Assembly: GCA_004293645.1 (NCBI GenBank)
Contig: REAB01000065.1
Location: forward strand, 1-64,000
DNA length: 64,000 nucleotides
Origin: Cytophagia bacterium
Lineage (GTDB): Bacteria; Bacteroidota; Bacteroidia; Cytophagales; Spirosomataceae
Direction of reading: 5' to 3'
Part shown: piece after piece, positions 25,847 to 33,043 of the stretch
Numbering within the stretch: position 1 is the stretch's first letter
How the letters are laid out: each line of letters begins with the position of its first letter
Position numbers and translations under genes: made by a program
Notes under the pieces: generated by a model
The model's database searches: none
What the model saw: only the letters and a program-made list of their open reading frames with translations
What the model was told of the DNA's origin: nothing

Positions 25847-26801
25847 TTATGTTCAGAGAGCTAATGACCTCGTAACTACTCGTGAATCACACAGAAATGG
25901 TTTTTTAGAATACGCCCTCAGAAAAAGCAAAGAATCAGTTCCATATGTTGACAAAACCAAAGTCTTGAAACTTATTCTTGAACAAGAAACAAAAAACCCA
26001 CGTGATATTTTAGCACTTGAAAAAATAAAAAACAGTTGTTATGCAGCCGCAGGAGTTTCCGTCAAAGCAAATAATTATTTAAGCACAGATGACTTAAATG
26101 ACATTCTTCTTGAATTTATTAAAGAATTTCTTGAACCTGCTGGTAATCAGTATATTGACGAACTTATTTATCGCTATTTGCTGACATTAGGCGATGCGCT
26201 TGGCGGTAAAATGCGAAATTTAGTGGGCGCTATCGCTAATGAAAAATTGACGCGGTTTGTTGTGTCGCAGCTACAGGTGCTTGAGTTAGATTTTGCTTAT
26301 TACAACAAAGCAGCTAAGACTTGGCTTGATGGTAAAGATTATAGAATAAACCAAGTTTCGGATATTCGGGCAATTCAATGGACTTTAAAAACAAATGAAA
26401 AACGGCAGCTCATCTATAACCTGAACGTTCCGATTGTGAACAAAAATATTGATTTGGTTATCCTAAATTGCCACACGAAAGATTTGACTGGTGAAGAGTT
26501 TAAAAACATAACTCAAAACCCTGTAAACTATAAAATACTGGGGGAGTTAAAAGGTGGAATAGACCCTGCAGGTGCAGATGAACATTGGAAAACAGCAAGT
26601 ACGGCATTGGCAAGAATAAGAGAGAGTTTCAAAAAATACGATATAAATATTCCGATTGTATTTATTGGTGCTGCGATTGAAATAAATATGTCGAAAGAGA
26701 TTTTTGCTCAATATACCGATGGGCGAATTACCAACTGTGCAAATTTAACGATTGATAATCAATTCATAAGTTTATGTAACTGGTTAGTAACAATGGTGTA
26801 A
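25836..26801 (+). CDS. Type II restriction endonuclease, AvaI/BsoBI family
   Basis: 321 residues from the ATG at 25836, which overlaps the beta methyltransferase stop; the frame is open five codons further up. The active site reads NKNIDLVIL (Asp206), then GELKGGIDPAGADEHWKTA with Glu237, Lys239 and His250. In BsoBI the corresponding residues are D212, E240, K242 and the proposed catalytic H253: the Glu-Lys and Glu-His spacings (2 and 13) are identical. Length also matches (BsoBI about 323). It should cut CYCGRG. One 60-base line of this gene counts 32% GC against 62% in the next host gene, a sign of transfer. Confidence 0.93.
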   Translation: MINNYVQRANDLVTTRESHRNGFLEYALRKSKESVPYVDKTKVLKLILEQETKNPRDILALEKIKNSCYAAAGVSVKANNYLSTDDLNDILLEFIKEFLEPAGNQYIDELIYRYLLTLGDALGGKMRNLVGAIANEKLTRFVVSQLQVLELDFAYYNKAAKTWLDGKDYRINQVSDIRAIQWTLKTNEKRQLIYNLNVPIVNKNIDLVILNCHTKDLTGEEFKNITQNPVNYKILGELKGGIDPAGADEHWKTASTALARIRESFKKYDINIPIVFIGAAIEINMSKEIFAQYTDGRITNCANLTIDNQFISLCNWLVTMV

Positions 26802-26876
26802 CTACATTATCAACAACTCTTCTCATTCGTTCGCATCTGCAATACTAATCTTCGAATAAGCATTTACAGCTCGCCC

Positions 26877-27359
26877 ATGCTCGAAACCGCTCTTAAAATA
26901 AATACTTGGCAAGTTGCCGCCGCAAAAGTACGTGCTTGGCAAGCCGAAGGTCAGCAGGTGGTTTTTACCAATGGCTGCTTTGACATTGTGCATTTGGGGC
27001 ACATAGATTACCTCGAAAAAGCCCGCGCGTTGGGCAATAAACTGGTGCTGGGCCTCAACACCGATGCCTCCGTAAACCGACTCAAAGGCCCCACGCGCCC
27101 CGTTGTCAATGAGTATGCCCGTGCGCGCATGATGGCCGCTTTTGCCTTTGTAGATGCTGTCATTTTGTTTGACGAACCCACTCCTTTGGCGTTAATTCAG
27201 ACAATTTGTCCTGATATTTTGGTAAAAGGCGACGATTATGCCGCCCAAGACATCGTTGGCGCAGATTTTGTGATTAGCAACGGCGGTGAGGTAAAAACAA
27301 TTAGCTTGGTGGCGGGTTATTCCACTACTGCTTTGATAAACAAAATCAAAAACCTGTAA
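26877..27359 (+). CDS. rfaE2: D-glycero-beta-D-manno-heptose 1-phosphate adenylyltransferase
   Basis: 160 residues. A nucleotidyltransferase-fold enzyme with [20 protein letters not shown] (the HxGH site), [22 protein letters not shown] and [22 protein letters not shown]. It adenylates heptose 1-phosphate on the way to ADP-heptose for LPS inner core. It corresponds to the C-terminal half of E. coli HldE; the kinase half is not adjacent, which is common in Bacteroidetes. Codon use is back to the host pattern. Confidence 0.92.
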   Translation: MLETALKINTWQVAAAKVRAWQAEGQQVVFTNGCFDIVHLGHIDYLEKARALGNKLVLGLNTDASVNRLKGPTRPVVNEYARARMMAAFAFVDAVILFDEPTPLALIQTICPDILVKGDDYAAQDIVGADFVISNGGEVKTISLVAGYSTTALINKIKNL

Positions 27360-27395
27360 TTTTAACTTTTCAAACAACTTCTAAACAACAAAACA

Positions 27396-28103
27396 ATGGG
27401 AGGTTTAATCGTAATTGGACTGGTATTTATGGTGCTGGGTATGTTTGTACAGTGGCGCCTCAAAAGCAAATTTACCGAATATTCGCAGGTGGGTTTGAGC
27501 AATGGCATGAGCGGCCAAGAAGTAGCCGAAAGAATGTTGCGCGACAACGGCATTGGCAACGTGAGAATCACGCAAGTAGAAGGTACACTCACCGACCACT
27601 ACAACCCCGCCGACCAAACCGTCAATCTGAGTTCGGAGGTGTATTATGGCCGTAGCGTAGCAGCAGCGGCGGTAGCCGCCCACGAGTGTGGCCACGCCGT
27701 GCAGCACGCCCAAGCATACGGGCCACTCAAAATGCGCTCGGCGTTGGTGCCAGCCGTCAATATTTGCAATACCCTGCTGCAATATTTCAACATGGGAATG
27801 TTGTTTTTTGGTGGGTATATTTTTTACAATCAAGGCCTGGTTAGCACCACGCTGCTTACTATTTTGGTGGCGGCCAACGCAGGCATCACGCTTTTTGCGT
27901 TTATTACGCTGCCCGTAGAATTTGATGCCAGCCGCCGCGCTTTGGCGTGGGTAGAATCGAGGGGCATTGTGAACCGCAACGAATACGCCGATGCCAAAGA
28001 CGCGCTTTGGTGGGCAGCTACCACCTACGTCGTGTCGGCTTTGGGGGCATTGGCAAACTTGCTCTATTTTGCCAGTATGCTCTTTGGCCGTCGCAGCGAT
28101 TAA
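27396..28103 (+). CDS. YugP-like membrane zinc metallopeptidase
   Basis: 235 residues with four membrane helices. The zinc site is HECGHAVQHA (near residues 97-106), preceded by VYYGRSVAAAAVAA and followed after the next helix pair by LPVEFDASRRALAWVE, the Zn_peptidase_2 (DUF/YugP) signature. N-terminus starts with a membrane segment (LIVIGLVFMVLGMFVQW). Function in the membrane is unknown; substrates of this family have not been established to my knowledge. Confidence 0.92.
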   Translation: MGGLIVIGLVFMVLGMFVQWRLKSKFTEYSQVGLSNGMSGQEVAERMLRDNGIGNVRITQVEGTLTDHYNPADQTVNLSSEVYYGRSVAAAAVAAHECGHAVQHAQAYGPLKMRSALVPAVNICNTLLQYFNMGMLFFGGYIFYNQGLVSTTLLTILVAANAGITLFAFITLPVEFDASRRALAWVESRGIVNRNEYADAKDALWWAATTYVVSALGALANLLYFASMLFGRRSD

Positions 28104-28112
28104 TTTTTGAAA

Positions 28113-28173
28113 CTGTTTTTTCGACACAAAAGAGGCTTCCGATGGAAGCCTCTTTTGTGTCGAAAAAACAGTA
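28113..28173. terminator. 29-bp perfect stem, bidirectional terminator
   Basis: Arms 28113-28141 and 28145-28173 are exact complements with a three-base loop; each arm begins with a run of A and T (ACTGTTTTTTCGACAC...). It lies between the convergent zinc-peptidase and FKBP genes and can stop transcripts from both sides. Confidence 0.88.
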
Positions 28174-28193
28174 GCCATCAGGGCTTTGGTTTA

Positions 28194-29039
28194 TCATTTG
28201 AGTACTTCTACTTCAAAAGCCAGCGGCGCGTAACCAGGAATATTGGCACTCGGCGAGGTACCGCCGTAGCCCAAATCAGAACTAAAAACAAGCGTGGCTT
28301 TTTCGCCGCGCCGCATTTTGGCAATGCCTTCTTCAAAACCTTTAATGGTGCGCCCTGCACCCACAGTAACGGCAAATTGTCCGCTGTCAAATACCTTGTC
28401 GTTTAGGAGTTTACCCGTGTATTTTACCTGTACTGTTTGTCCCGTTTTTACCAGCTCTTCGGTAGAAGCGGTTGTGCGAATGAAGCGCAAACCAGAGGTT
28501 GTTTTCTCGGTAAGGGTCAGTTTTTTGTCAATTATATACTCATCTACTTGCTGGGTTTCGGTGCGTACTTTCAAGATTTCCATGGTTGAGCCCAAGGCCG
28601 AATAAGCAGGCAAAATATCGGACGACTGCGACCCAAAGGCCAACGGGTGGTTCATCAAAACCTGAATTTTTTCGCCCTTTTTAGAAAGAAACAGGCCTTC
28701 TTCCATGCCAGGTAGCAAGCGTGTGCCACCGTAAGCGAAAGCGTAAGGTTTGTTTTTGAGGCGTTCGGTGCTGTCCAAAATAGCTCCTCTGAGCGTATAA
28801 AGCGTGAAATGAATGGTTAGCTCGTCGCCTACTTTAAAACCATCGCCCATTGGGTTTTCTTTTAATTTTTGGTAATAAAGCCCCGTCGCCGTTTTGGTAA
28901 TTTTCAAGTTTTGGGCTGTGATGTAATTCTGAATATCTACTTCATTTTGGTTCAAAGCCGTTTCGGCGTCGCTCTCTAATTTTTTTTGACAAGCCATTAG
29001 GCTCATTCCCAACCACACACACATCAACAATTTTTTCAT
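28194..29039 (-). CDS. FKBP-type peptidyl-prolyl isomerase, lipoprotein
   Basis: 281 residues from the ATG at 29039 (MKKLLMCVWLGMSLMAC), giving a lipobox with Cys17 and so an outer-membrane or periplasmic lipoprotein. Two FKBP domains follow: the first (GDELTIHFTLYTLRGAILDST ... EGLFLSKKGEKIQVLMNHPLAFG) is divergent; the second (GQTVQVKYTGKLLNDKVFDSG, GFEEGIAKMRRGEKATLVFSSDLGYG, PLAFEVEVLK) keeps the canonical pattern and probably carries the isomerase activity. Role: folding of exported proteins. Ends just inside the shared terminator. Confidence 0.92.
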   Translation of the reverse strand: MKKLLMCVWLGMSLMACQKKLESDAETALNQNEVDIQNYITAQNLKITKTATGLYYQKLKENPMGDGFKVGDELTIHFTLYTLRGAILDSTERLKNKPYAFAYGGTRLLPGMEEGLFLSKKGEKIQVLMNHPLAFGSQSSDILPAYSALGSTMEILKVRTETQQVDEYIIDKKLTLTEKTTSGLRFIRTTASTEELVKTGQTVQVKYTGKLLNDKVFDSGQFAVTVGAGRTIKGFEEGIAKMRRGEKATLVFSSDLGYGGTSPSANIPGYAPLAFEVEVLK

Positions 29040-29148
29040 TTGATTTTTTGACATTTTGACGTTATTGTAGAAAAATACTTACACAAATATTGCTAAATAT
29101 TTTTGACGCTAACAAGTAACAAGGCATTTTTTGACGTAAAAAAGAAGT

Positions 29149-29676
29149 TTACAAAGGCTTTTCAACTAAGGTATTGATTTCAAATAGGCAACAATCTGGT
29201 TCGGTTTGATAATGAAGCGGTAGCGTTGCGGTGTTTGCCAGTTCAACTATTCCTAAAAACTCAAACCCCGCCGATGTGTAGTGTTCGATGAGTTTGGTGT
29301 TGTTGCCCAACGTATCGAGCCGTACAAACTGCTTGCCCATTTGGGAAGCATACGCCCTTGCCCACGCCACAATTGCTTCAATGTATCTGTTGCCGCGCCG
29401 CGTTGGGTTGGTGCATATTCGGTGAATATAAATGGCATCGCCCTGGTCTTTTTCTTCCCAAATTTCCTTGTCTTCAAAAGTAATGGCCCAATTGCAGGCT
29501 ATTGTGTCTTCGTCCACTATTTTCCATTGCCTTTGCTCTCGTATTTCTTTTTCCACAAACGATTTTTCAAAAAAAGGCCATACCACCATTTGGCGTTGGG
29601 TTTGAAGATTTCTGGCTGCCTCATAAAGGGCTAAAATTTGGTCGGCATCGGTTTCTAAACAATTTCTAATTTCCAT
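29149..29676 (-). CDS. GNAT family N-acetyltransferase
   Basis: 175 residues. The N-terminus IRNCLETDADQILALYEAA, the beta4 segment and the acetyl-CoA loop around IHRICTNPTRRGNRYIEAIVAWARAYASQMG (with RRGNRY in place of the Q/RxxGxG/A motif), then VRLDTLGNNTKLIEHYTSAGFEFLG, match the GNAT fold. Substrate unknown. It lies 42 bases after the Ada-like gene on the same strand, so the two may be co-transcribed. Confidence 0.88.
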   Translation of the reverse strand: MEIRNCLETDADQILALYEAARNLQTQRQMVVWPFFEKSFVEKEIREQRQWKIVDEDTIACNWAITFEDKEIWEEKDQGDAIYIHRICTNPTRRGNRYIEAIVAWARAYASQMGKQFVRLDTLGNNTKLIEHYTSAGFEFLGIVELANTATLPLHYQTEPDCCLFEINTLVEKPL

Positions 29677-29718
29677 TTTTTATTGATTTGTGTTTTGTTG
29701 GACTTGTTAAAAAAGCTA

Positions 29719-30564
29719 CTAATCAAGGTTCGTTTTTACGGCCTCCCAGCCTATTATTGCCGCTTTTCGGGTACTGCCCCACATATAGTTGCCCAGTTCG
29801 CCCGAAAACGGAATGACCCGATGACATGGAATTAAAAAAGCGATGGGATTGCTTCCAATGGCCGTTCCTACTGCTCTCGAAGCCTTAGAGTTCTCAATTT
29901 TGTTGGCAATATGGCCGTAGCTGGTCAATCGTCCCGTTGGGATTTTTAGGAGCGTTTGCCAAACTTTTAACTGAAAATCAGTGCCTTTTAAGTGCAGTTT
30001 TATTTTTTGAAGATTTGTCCAGTCGTCCGCAAAAATACCGAGTGCATTTTGCTGAATTGAATCGGTTTGTTGAACGAAATGAGCATTCGGAAAATGGCTT
30101 TGCATGGTAGAGAACGCGTCGAAAACAGGGTCTATAAATGCCATGTAACAAATGCCTTTTTCGGTTGAAGCCACTATGATGTGGCCAAACGGGCTCTGGG
30201 CAAAACTATAATTGATGGCCAAGTTTTTGCCGCCATTTTTGTATTCGGCGGGAGTCATGCCTTCCATATTGACAAACAAATCGTGCAACCGACCCGTGCC
30301 CGAAAGCCCTGTTTCGTGGGCGGTTTCAAAAATAGTGGCTTGGTCTTCTTTCAAAAGTGTTTTGGCATATTCTAAACTGATGTATTGCAAAAATTTTTTG
30401 GGGCTTGTACCTGCCCATTCGCTAAAAAGTCGTTGAAAATGAAACGGACTCAAATGAACCCGCTCGGCCACTTCGTCTAAATTTGGCTGCGCTTTGAAGT
30501 TGGTTTTAATAAACGCAATCGCTTCGGCAATTCGGTTATAATTGAGGTTGTCTTGGGTGTTCAT
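29719..30564 (-). CDS. AraC-type regulator fused to O6-methylguanine-DNA methyltransferase (Ada-like)
   Basis: 281 residues. Residues 1-100 form an AraC helix-turn-helix pair (LDEVAERVHLSPFHFQRLFSEWAGTSPKKFLQYI ... GRLHDLFVNMEGMTPAEYKNGG); the rest is an alkyltransferase ending with the acceptor-Cys motif IPCHRVIPFSGELGNYMWG near residue 250. The domain order is that of Ada without its N-terminal zinc domain, so it cannot sense methyl phosphotriesters by the E. coli route. It repairs O6-alkylguanine by suicide transfer and may regulate genes. Confidence 0.93.
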   Translation of the reverse strand: MNTQDNLNYNRIAEAIAFIKTNFKAQPNLDEVAERVHLSPFHFQRLFSEWAGTSPKKFLQYISLEYAKTLLKEDQATIFETAHETGLSGTGRLHDLFVNMEGMTPAEYKNGGKNLAINYSFAQSPFGHIIVASTEKGICYMAFIDPVFDAFSTMQSHFPNAHFVQQTDSIQQNALGIFADDWTNLQKIKLHLKGTDFQLKVWQTLLKIPTGRLTSYGHIANKIENSKASRAVGTAIGSNPIAFLIPCHRVIPFSGELGNYMWGSTRKAAIIGWEAVKTNLD

Positions 30565-30642
30565 TGGAATGGGGTTTTATACCGCAAAAATCGAAACAAA
30601 TACAACGGCATAAAACCCGAAACTTGCTAAGATTTGACCTAC

Positions 30643-30738
30643 CTACCCAGCCCAACTTTCGCGGTCTAAGCTGCGGTACTGAATGGCCTCGGCAAGGTGT
30701 TCAATTTTGATGTTGCTGTAATGTCGAGGATTATCCAT
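30643..30738 (-). pseudogene. comM 3'-end remnant: 31-codon frame ending in the ComM tail
   Basis: The minus strand from ATG 30738 to TAG 30643 encodes MDNPRHYSN followed by IKIEHLAEAIQYRSLDRESWAG, the exact last 22 residues of the intact ComM encoded at 33044-34585. The DNA repeat itself is 30647-30713 against 33048-33114: 65 of 67 bases are identical and both differences are silent. Upstream of it the sequences are unrelated. It starts six bases after the XRE stop codon. Best read as a scar left when the cassette to its right entered the 3' end of comM, not as a functional gene. Confidence 0.8.
30647..30713. repeat. 67-bp direct repeat, left copy (comM 3' end)
   Basis: Left boundary of a 2401-bp unit; the partner is 33048-33114. 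Mismatches are G at 30670 against A at 33071 and A at 30694 against G at 33095. It looks like an attachment-site duplication, although no integrase is present. Confidence 0.9.
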
Positions 30739-30744
30739 TTTTGC

Positions 30745-31113
30745 TTAGTCAGTAAATTTATTTCTGGATTCTATTTTTTCTAATAAATCTATCAATCTCT
30801 GTCTTTCTTGGCGCATATGAGTCATTTCAGAAATAAGCAAATTCAAAATTTCTTTTGGACATTCATATTGTATGAAACCCCCTTTGATAGATTTGTTATT
30901 ATTGAAGTATAGAATTGGTTGATCGTTTGACAACAGTTCTTGAATGGATACCTCCAGTATGTTGGCTATGTCTTGAAAACGATCAATTGTTATTTTGATT
31001 TGGCCATTTTCCATTCGAGAATATGTGTTCTGAGAAACTCCAAGTTGTTCAGCCATATAGTCTTGTGTGTAATTTTTCAATTCTCGAATAATCTTTATTT
31101 TCTGTGTTATCAT
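30745..31113 (-). CDS. XRE-family HTH transcriptional regulator
   Basis: 122 residues. The helix-turn-helix (YTQDYMAEQLGVSQNTYSRME, residues ~15-36, with the following KITIDRFQDIANILEVSIQELL) is canonical. A C-terminal ~55-residue extension ends in a charged coiled coil (SEMTHMRQERQRLIDLLEKIE), probably for dimerisation. It is transcribed divergently from the lipoprotein gene, 99 bases away, and an inverted repeat in that gap is a candidate operator. AT-rich like the rest of the cassette. Confidence 0.9.
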   Translation of the reverse strand: MITQKIKIIRELKNYTQDYMAEQLGVSQNTYSRMENGQIKITIDRFQDIANILEVSIQELLSNDQPILYFNNNKSIKGGFIQYECPKEILNLLISEMTHMRQERQRLIDLLEKIESRNKFTD

Positions 31114-31150
31114 AATGTTATCGTTTTTAAGAAATTAGATTTAAGAATAA

Positions 31151-31173
31151 ACTATCCCTTTTTTGGGAATAGT
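31151..31173. promoter_or_regulatory. Candidate operator between xre and the lipoprotein gene
   Basis: ACTATCCC at 31151-31158 and GGGAATAGT at 31165-31173 form an imperfect inverted repeat. It lies just before a TATCTTTC -7-like box (31178-31185) serving the lipoprotein gene, so a bound XRE dimer would block that promoter. Assignment is by position and symmetry only. Confidence 0.4.
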
Positions 31174-31212
31174 CGGTTATCTTTCGTTAAAATAACTAAA
31201 CATTTTACACAA

Positions 31213-32595
31213 ATGAAAACACTATTCGTAAAATTAGCTTCGTTGTTTCTTATTATCGTTCTCTCATTGAGTTGCGAGAACAAAGAATCGCTTGAAACAC
31301 TTCAAGAAACCCCCGTGTCTTTGGTTCAAAATACAGGGCAAATGGACGTATCAAAAGCCAAAGTATGGTTTGAGAAAAATGTACAACTTTCTAAAAAATC
31401 AGCAAGATTGGGGGCTGAGTCAATTAAGAAAGCCAATTGGGAGACCGCATTGCAAATGTTTTCTACCAAGAGGGGATGGTATTTGCAAATACCCATATCC
31501 CGCGATAATGTGAGCCTTACCTATTCTGACAGAGCAAACGGCAAAAATGAAAAAATAGACCCGTTACCTCTTCCGACAGAAATGCTGTATATCTTTGATG
31601 ATAATGGAAGGTACAATCATTATGTAGTAGAACTACTGCCAGATGCCGACTACCTCAAAAAGCTGAAAGACAGAAAAGAAAAAGTGCAAATTTTTGACAA
31701 GAAAAAGTATTCAGGTTACTTCTTCACCAAGGAATGGGATGATACCCCAAAAGAAGGATGGTACATGAAAAATGGTAAAGTGTTAAAAACTTTGTCCCCC
31801 CAGAATTTAAAAAAAAACGGTAGAACAACTGGTTGTGATTGGTTTACACGTTACCATTTTAGTATTGTTTGTATGACAGGTGGTGAAATAACTATAATAG
31901 GTCATCAAGAATCTTTACCTGGTGATAATCCAAACGCAGGATATTCATTAGCATCGACTATACCACAGCCAACGGGTCACAATTGTAGGCATAGTTCATG
32001 GCAGTTTACCGAGGCAGATCTGTATATGGTTTGCCATTTTGATGATAATGGAGTACCAGAACCAATAGAATATTTCCCATTTATACCTACTGAGCCATTG
32101 GGTCCAGGGATATGGACACCATTAACCATGATAAATTACTTTAATTTAAGCTCTCAACTTAATAGTGCAGAAATCAATTTTTATAGTGGTAATACATGGA
32201 TGATTCCGATGTCAATGGTAAATAGAGCCTCTGCAAATAATAAAATTGAAGAGTACTATTGTAATAATGCTGACGATTTTAACGGTAATGCCTTTAAACA
32301 TGCCTACTGGTCGGCACTCAATACGTGGACTTTTGGGGCTGGATATGCCCAAACGATGGGGCAATTACACGAGGGAGGAAGCAATAGTGCGTTGAAAAGC
32401 GAAATGGATTTGCATAATAACCAATTGGGAATTACAATTGCATTAGGAATTCCGAGTTCTGCTGGAGAAGATGTTTTAATACAAAGTATTTTAAATGCCA
32501 TCAGCAGTGGACAAGGAAAACGATTAGCCCTTATACCAGGGGATAATTCATTCACTTTTACTGTTTCAACCGATGGCACGAACCGTTGTAATTAG
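31213..32595 (+). CDS. Cassette lipoprotein with C-terminal His/Trp-rich domain (DUF6973-like), function unknown
   Basis: 460 residues from the ATG at 31213; the frame is open further up but that part is antisense to the XRE gene. A signal peptide with lipobox LSLSC (Cys21) predicts a membrane lipoprotein facing outward. After about 300 residues with no recognised domain (a CDWFTRYHFSIVCMTGG segment in the middle, with several Cys), the C-terminus reads AFKHAYWSALNTWTFGAG, GQLHEGG and SEMDLHNNQLGI. This His-Trp, HE and DLHNN set resembles the DUF6973 domain found at the ends of diverse Bacteroidetes surface proteins and toxin-like proteins. Its 3' end overlaps the next gene by 23 bases. Confidence 0.8.
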   Translation: MKTLFVKLASLFLIIVLSLSCENKESLETLQETPVSLVQNTGQMDVSKAKVWFEKNVQLSKKSARLGAESIKKANWETALQMFSTKRGWYLQIPISRDNVSLTYSDRANGKNEKIDPLPLPTEMLYIFDDNGRYNHYVVELLPDADYLKKLKDRKEKVQIFDKKKYSGYFFTKEWDDTPKEGWYMKNGKVLKTLSPQNLKKNGRTTGCDWFTRYHFSIVCMTGGEITIIGHQESLPGDNPNAGYSLASTIPQPTGHNCRHSSWQFTEADLYMVCHFDDNGVPEPIEYFPFIPTEPLGPGIWTPLTMINYFNLSSQLNSAEINFYSGNTWMIPMSMVNRASANNKIEEYYCNNADDFNGNAFKHAYWSALNTWTFGAGYAQTMGQLHEGGSNSALKSEMDLHNNQLGITIALGIPSSAGEDVLIQSILNAISSGQGKRLALIPGDNSFTFTVSTDGTNRCN

Positions 32596-32995
32596 ATGCT
32601 TAATCATTGTGGTAATTGTGGGGGCATTGATACTACTGGGTAATCGAAATATCTACACTTATGATGTTCAAGATGTGGGTATTCGGAATAATTTTAAACC
32701 CCAAGTGAGTAACCCATTTGGTACAGAACACTACTCAATGCACGTTCAAGGAGAATTGGACGGGACGGCTGAATTGCATCTACTCGGGCCTAAATTTGAC
32801 CTCAATAAAGAGATTGATTGCACAAGATATTTATGCAGCAAATTAGACTCGGGCAAAATAGATAAATACTTTTATGACGATTATTATGGTGAATTTGAAA
32901 CTCCTAATCTTTGCTACGTGCCCTGCACGGCAAAGAAAGGACATCTAACCATTACAATTTCTTTTGGTCGAGACCTTCGAAAGTCTTGGTGGTAA
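32573..32995 (+). CDS. Small membrane-anchored protein of unknown function
   Basis: 140 residues. An N-terminal membrane helix (CLIIVVIVGALILLG) is followed by a ~110-residue extracytoplasmic domain with a paired-Cys pattern (CTRYLC, and NLCYVPC), suggesting two disulfides. No family recognised. The start overlaps the lipoprotein gene by 23 bases in another frame, so the two are probably made together. It ends 48 bases before comM's stop. It could be a partner or immunity-like protein for the lipoprotein, but that is speculation. Confidence 0.75.
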   Translation: MARTVVIRCLIIVVIVGALILLGNRNIYTYDVQDVGIRNNFKPQVSNPFGTEHYSMHVQGELDGTAELHLLGPKFDLNKEIDCTRYLCSKLDSGKIDKYFYDDYYGEFETPNLCYVPCTAKKGHLTITISFGRDLRKSWW

Positions 32996-33043
32996 AATAA
33001 TAAATCGGTGGTGCGACTTCAAGTTGTGCCACCGCTTTATTGT

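Noticed and set aside
30643-30738. The 31-codon frame with the ComM tail as an operon partner of xre
   Set aside because: Its sequence is explained by the 67-bp repeat; the nine leading residues have no support as a protein.
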